DNA from: Capillidium heterosporum
Lineage: Eukaryota; Entomophthoromycota; Entomophthoromycetes; Entomophthorales; Capillidiaceae
Length of the DNA: 64,000 bases
Assembly: GCA_016630905.1 (NCBI GenBank)
Contig: WBMQ01000015.1
Span: 248,001-312,000 of the forward strand
Direction of reading: 5' to 3'
Part shown: one piece after another, positions 59,530 through 64,000 of the stretch
Position numbering within the stretch: the first letter of the stretch is position 1
Layout: each line of letters opens with the position of its first letter
Notes under the pieces: generated by a model
The model's input: only the letters and a program-made list of their open reading frames with translations
Told to the model about the DNA's origin: nothing
Database searches by the model: none
Program-made: the position numbers and the translations under genes

Positions 59530-60924
59530 TTAACGAATTTCAAGGCTATTGAACCGAGTCTCGATCTTATCCTCAGGGAAAAGCCTACATGCGTCTTTAT
59601 CCATGTAATCGATACGTTCGTCAAACGACTTATCTTTGATCATTTTACAAGCGATGATACAGGGGGAGTTGCGCTTAAACCAATCGACCAAGACTCGGTT
59701 AGCGTGAGAGACTGAGAGACGCTGTAACTTGGGCATGGGGTAGCGCACTTCACAGGCTTTTTCAATATCGACAAAAGGCTCCTTGGCATCCTGGAACCGA
59801 AGGTCGAGGTAGCGTAGGCCGGACAGTTGAGCTAGGGCCCGGAGTAAAGAAAAGTTACAGGAGGTGATGACTCCTAGGCATAAGCTGATCAGGTTGGGAT
59901 GCTTATTGGCCGAGAACATGGAGAGGGAACCTAGGATGTCCAGTTCCTTGAGATTGGTCATGAATTTGAGGATTAGATTTAAACTGGCAGTACCACCACC
60001 CATATTAAAACGGACTTTGAGCTTCTTTACCAGCTGGAACTTGAATGGCTCAGCCATGATCATCTCTCGGTTGTAGTTGATGGTTAAATCGTCGATGGCC
60101 AGGTCCGGTATGTTGAACAGATTGTAGTTGAAGAAGGCTAGGCATTCCAAGTTGACAGCTAGGTGACGGCGCTTGGGCCAGAGGTCGGAGTCCAGGATGA
60201 ACTGGAGGGGATATTTGGTCAACGAGTCGTAGGCAAAGAAGTAAACTTTTTTCACAGTGTCCATGATTGGTACGAACTGGAACTCTTCCTGAGTGCCGAC
60301 GAGCTCCCCCGAAAGTTTGAGGATCTGAAGCTTGGGGAAGGCTAGCTTAATGTTCAAAAAGATGGAGACGTGGATATGTTTGGAAATTAATTTGAAGTAA
60401 GTCAAGTTGAAGTTGGAAACATCGCATAGGAAATCGAGGGTCGTGAAGTTACCACTGAGTTCGAGTGCTTTCAAATTGTTGAAGCAGAAAGTAAAAGGTC
60501 TAAGGTCGTGAATCCTACTCTTCATTACCAAATGGAATGACTCCAAAAGTAACAGACGATCTCTAAAGTCGTTGCATAGAATTCGAATCATGTCTTTGTT
60601 GCTAATTACTTGCTTCATACCTTTGATGTTGGGATACAAATCTATATCAGGGGTGTTGTTACGGAACAAAAATGAAATAGCATAGCGAACTAGGTGACCT
60701 ATCTTTTTAATTTTGGTGTTAAATAGGCCCTTGCTGTCGATGGATTTATGGGATTCACCTATAGTGAGCAACGCAGTGAAGGTAGTTATGTTGTTGTAAA
60801 TGAGGGGTAGAGCTATCTTGTAATATCGATGATTAAGCTGTAAGATTACGTAGCGATGGTGCAGCGGTAAATAGGATATCATATTCTGCATAAAGTCGTC
60901 GGGTAAACTGGTCAAGGTTGCCAT
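59530..60924 (-). CDS. F-box/LRR (RNI-like) protein
   Basis: A single-exon protein of 464 residues. The N-terminal F-box reads TSLPDDFMQNMISYLPLHHR followed by VILQLNHRYYKIALPLIY. About ten leucine-rich repeats follow (NNLKALELSG, FPKLQILKLSG, MTNLKELDILG, LSGLRYLDLRFQ). The C-terminal part shares RFQDAKE, YPMPKLQRLSVS and VLVDWFKRNSP with the intact gene at 31.1-32.5 kb, then adds a charged tail. Predicted role: substrate receptor of an SCF ubiquitin ligase, with F-box to Skp1 and LRR to target. Base composition is more GC-rich than in the relics, consistent with active constraint. Confidence 0.82.
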   Translation of the reverse strand: MATLTSLPDDFMQNMISYLPLHHRYVILQLNHRYYKIALPLIYNNITTFTALLTIGESHKSIDSKGLFNTKIKKIGHLVRYAISFLFRNNTPDIDLYPNIKGMKQVISNKDMIRILCNDFRDRLLLLESFHLVMKSRIHDLRPFTFCFNNLKALELSGNFTTLDFLCDVSNFNLTYFKLISKHIHVSIFLNIKLAFPKLQILKLSGELVGTQEEFQFVPIMDTVKKVYFFAYDSLTKYPLQFILDSDLWPKRRHLAVNLECLAFFNYNLFNIPDLAIDDLTINYNREMIMAEPFKFQLVKKLKVRFNMGGGTASLNLILKFMTNLKELDILGSLSMFSANKHPNLISLCLGVITSCNFSLLRALAQLSGLRYLDLRFQDAKEPFVDIEKACEVRYPMPKLQRLSVSHANRVLVDWFKRNSPCIIACKMIKDKSFDERIDYMDKDACRLFPEDKIETRFNSLEIR

Positions 60925-61506
60925 TTTGGAAACGTGCTATGGACCTGGAATTTTAATATTTTGGATACCTAGTCAGTTTGCAGCACTTGTAAAGGAATGA
61001 AATTTTACTTCTTTGAGGGTTGCTTCTTTATAGGTTTACTAAAGTGTTGTAACGAATTCCATGAAAACCATTGGTTGATTAGTGCACTTTTCATAGTTGA
61101 TCGAAAATTTTTTTATTAGTCTAGTCCAATGGATAAGTATCGGATTGACTAAAATTGGTAAATCATAAGATTTTGATTATAGTGCACTTGTATATTATTA
61201 TTGATGGTATTGAAGCGTTTTTATCGTATGTTTTTACTTAATGGCAGCCTTACTGTCTTGAGAAGCCTACATTACCAATATATATTTATGCATTATAAAA
61301 CTTTGAACTCTCCCAAAGCTTGAGTTAGCATTCCCACAAATAACTACATTCTAACAAAGTGTAAAACTATTATACAATAAACTTTCATGAATAATCTTAC
61401 TTTATTTGTTAGTTTTAGATTAGCATTTCTATAAATCTGGTTTGATTCATTTTCAAACTGATTCTTTGAAATCATCTTAATAGATCAGTTGGCGAAGCTA
61501 CAGTAC
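60925..61506. other. Shared upstream region of two divergent genes
   Basis: Spacer between the leftward F-box gene and the rightward chromatin gene. No clear TATA box or repeat was identified. Confidence 0.45.
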
Positions 61507-64000
61507 ATGAAAGGAACAATCCATAATCCAGATCAGATAAAGGTCCCTAAAATAAAGGTAATTTACATTTGAGATATTTGTTGCTAAAAATATTTGTTAC
61601 ATTTGTTTTCAGGAGTCTATCTTACAATCATGGAACCTTGGCGAAGCTATGGTCAAAACTTTGGAAACGATTTTGAAGTTCAAAACCAAAGAGTAAACCG
61701 TTACCAACATTTTTACTGAAAGTTTTGGTTGTTGTAGTGGTCGTGATGTAGCCGATATATTCCTAGAATTGCCCTCTAGAGCAGACTATCCCGACTATTA
61801 TGAGCTTATCGACAAGCCAATCTGTATAAATATAATTGAGGTAACTTGCAACTACCAATTTGAGTTAACGAATTCAGGATAAAATCAATAATGAGGAATA
61901 TGAAACTTGGTCGGAATTTGTAAAGGATTGGGAACAGTTGGCCAAAAATGCCATGGCTTACAACGAACCTAATTCCGATGTTTATAATGATGCTGAATTT
62001 ATAAAGGTATTTTTCAATGATATAAAGTTAACTTACAGTTTCAAGGGTTTTATAAAAGAACGTACAAAATTGTTAAAGTTTAAAGGTTTTTTATTTAATA
62101 TATGAAGATTTTAATGTTTTGTAAAGAGAAAAAGAAAGTCAAAGCTTCCAGGGAGGAGCTCGAAGAAGAAACAAGCTTCAATAGTCTCAAGTCTGAAGGT
62201 AAATATAGTACACAATCTTAATGTTGAACTTTTAGAAGACGAAGATGATAAAAATAGCCGAAAGGATCGCCATCGAAGGCATAGAAAGCATAGGAAAGCT
62301 TCTGAGCATGAAGAATATAACGAAAGTTCAGATGAAAGTCCTCACAGTCCTATAAAACCGCTGAAAATATCTCTACGATCTAGAAGCAAAGACATTTCCG
62401 ATAACGGTAAACTCGATCGACTTTTGAATTATCTAACACAATCCATTAGCTCTGGGAGTTATAAAAATTAAACGCCCATATAACCGCACCAAGCCCAGAG
62501 TAACATTGAAGCTAAATGAAAGGAAACCTGAAGATTCTGATAACGAGTCTCGAGTGAATAGCCCTTCGAATTTGCCGGAACCCTCTAGTCCAACCAAACC
62601 CAGCATCAAGAAAATCAAAATAACTATGGGCAATCACATCGAAGTCCAACCAGCTCCCAATCAAGAACCGGTTGTCAAGAAACGGGGTAGACCCAGAAAG
62701 GATAAGAGTCTTACTACCATTAGGATCTTGAAGAAACCTGAGCCCGACAGTTATATCACTAACCTGTTCAAGCTTCTAGATAGTGATGATATGTCGCCAG
62801 GTCAGACAATTACAGCTGATAGGATGGAGCGGGATATGGAAGTAGAGACTAAACTCCATGGTAAAAAAATAAAGTGGGCGTTGCTTCACTGTGCTGCATT
62901 TAAAGGTCGACTCCATGCCTTTGTCAACCTGATGGCTGCCGGTAGTAACATTGAGCTCCGTGATTCAACTTTTGGATCTACACCACTATGTTGGGCTGCT
63001 TTTGGAAGTAACATTTATCTCTAAATCTATTCATTTATTCTATGTAGATAACTTTGAATTGTGCCAGTTGATGATTATAAACTATGGGGCGGACGTTACC
63101 ATTAAAAATAACTTTGGGAATACGACCACTTGATTTATGCTCGGGTAAAAAGCAGGAGAAGTGGATCCGGCTCCTCAGTGATGTAACTACTTTTAGCTTA
63201 TATGTAATTAATCCTTTTAAACCAAGTCCGTGCAATGGAAGCCTACCCAATATAACACGGATATTTCCAAGTACAGCTATAAGGAACCTATTCAGCCGAT
63301 TATGACCATACTACAAAATTTATCTCGTATCATTGATCTCAGGTAGCTCATAATATATTCATTTAAGCTTATATATGTTAGCACTAATAAGCTTTTCGTG
63401 GCTCCATTCGAAAGTCTGCCTTCACCTATTAATGACTCTTCTTTCTTGACAAAACATCCTCACCCACTATCCTTTCAGCTCGTTTTCCGGCATATGAACA
63501 CTTATCGGAGCCTTAATGATCTGGATGCGGATGTTGGTCGGTTACTTGGCCCAGCCCTCAAGTTTTACGCCCAGAATCATCCACAGTTTGTAGCCGCAAC
63601 AAGATTTAAGGATACTTACCTTGAGTTACGAAATGCTACTACCACCGATAAGTTAACGACATTGAACTTTACCGACCAGGTACTGCTACTATTATTTGAT
63701 AATTGACGATTTCTAGAAAGAAACCGTGGATCACTTGACTTACTTCTTCAAGGGTACAGTATACGGCGTTGGTAACTGGATAGCATTTAATCGATTGAAT
63801 TAACATATATATTTAGGAGACTCTGTTATATATTACGACGACGACCAGAAAGAACACATTCTTCTGATTAACCGCATTAGTCGTGAAAGGTAAACTAGTC
63901 TTATTACTTGGCTCATACCTTCTAGCCCCAACCCAACAGCATCAGGCTACCGCTTTGCCACTCAGGCCCAGGTAATTGTATCTTTTAAATATTACTAAAT
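61507..64000 (+). CDS. RSC/polybromo-type chromatin subunit: bromodomain, AT-hook, ankyrin, bromodomain, BAH (cut by window edge)
   Basis: Fourteen exons are visible: 61507-61557, 61613-61692, 61738-61840, 61878-62006, 62046-62061, 62127-62198, 62236-62406, 62450-63007, 63048-63182, 63227-63342, 63382-63679, 63717-63771, 63817-63889, 63926-63971. Bromodomain 1 has GRDVADIFLELPSRADYPDY and MAYNEPNSDVY. A charged linker and the AT-hook KRGRPRK follow, then ankyrin-like repeats (WALLHCAAFKGRLHAF, STPLCWAAFG, NYGADVTIKNNFGNT). A divergent second bromodomain has FESLP and YRSLNDLDADVGRLLGPALK. A BAH domain starts VGDSVIYY. Such proteins are acetyl-lysine readers in SWI/SNF-family remodelers (yeast Rsc1/Rsc2: bromo, AT-hook, bromo, BAH). 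Exon 5 is a 16-nt microexon. One extra base near 63121-63126 breaks the frame between NT and PLDLCSG. The gene continues beyond the window. Confidence 0.85.

Overview
The window reads as nuclear DNA of an early-diverging filamentous fungus. Fungal hallmarks are two Zn2Cys6 zinc-cluster proteins, a GT15 (Kre2/Ktr) mannosyltransferase and two CAP59-type (GT69) glycosyltransferases. Next to them sit a trypsin, a carboxypeptidase of basic-residue type, an LAMTOR5-like Ragulator subunit and an IFRD-like protein, which together fit a Zoopagomycota-type lineage such as Entomophthoromycotina (Conidiobolus-like) better than a yeast. That placement is an inference. The code is standard. Introns are very short (about 36-72 nt), almost all begin GTA, carry a CTAAY-like branch site near the 3' end, and end in TAG, CAG or sometimes AAG. 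Several genes appear only after these introns are removed by eye.

Layout. At 1-354 lies the start of a GT69 gene running off the left edge. Zwf1 is at 3.2-4.8 kb. Two zinc-cluster genes are at 7.7 and 11.9-12.7 kb and a small secreted protein is at 15.2 kb. From 21 to 32.5 kb the window is gene-rich: GT15 mannosyltransferase, secreted carboxypeptidase, IFRD-like protein, a second GT69 gene, a histidine acid phosphatase and an F-box/LRR gene. From 34 to 40 kb come an unplaced exon, the LAMTOR5-like gene, a trypsin with a poly-Asp tail and an orphan gene. Stt3 and a membrane protein lie at 45.5-48.7 kb. The right end carries a short MGMT, a broken F-box gene, an 11-exon helical-repeat gene, an intact F-box/LRR gene and an RSC/polybromo-type chromatin subunit that runs off the edge.

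Between these islands the DNA is AT-rich and full of decayed gene copies. The main source is an F-box/LRR family whose C-terminus ends in an L-[VI]-D-W-F motif: two intact members, one broken member and several relics. The 39.2-39.9 kb orphan gene has three relics. A cluster at 42.5-45 kb holds related small exon-like reading frames with paired cysteines. Two TA-flanked inverted-repeat elements lie just upstream of the carboxypeptidase gene.

Functional themes: protein glycosylation and cell-wall glycans (Stt3, GT15, GT69), secreted proteolysis (trypsin plus a carboxypeptidase that would trim the Lys/Arg ends trypsin makes), nutrient signalling (LAMTOR5) and chromatin (RSC-like subunit). Five otherwise well-conserved reading-frame breaks each correspond to one extra nucleotide, so either the consensus carries insertion errors or several copies have recently decayed.
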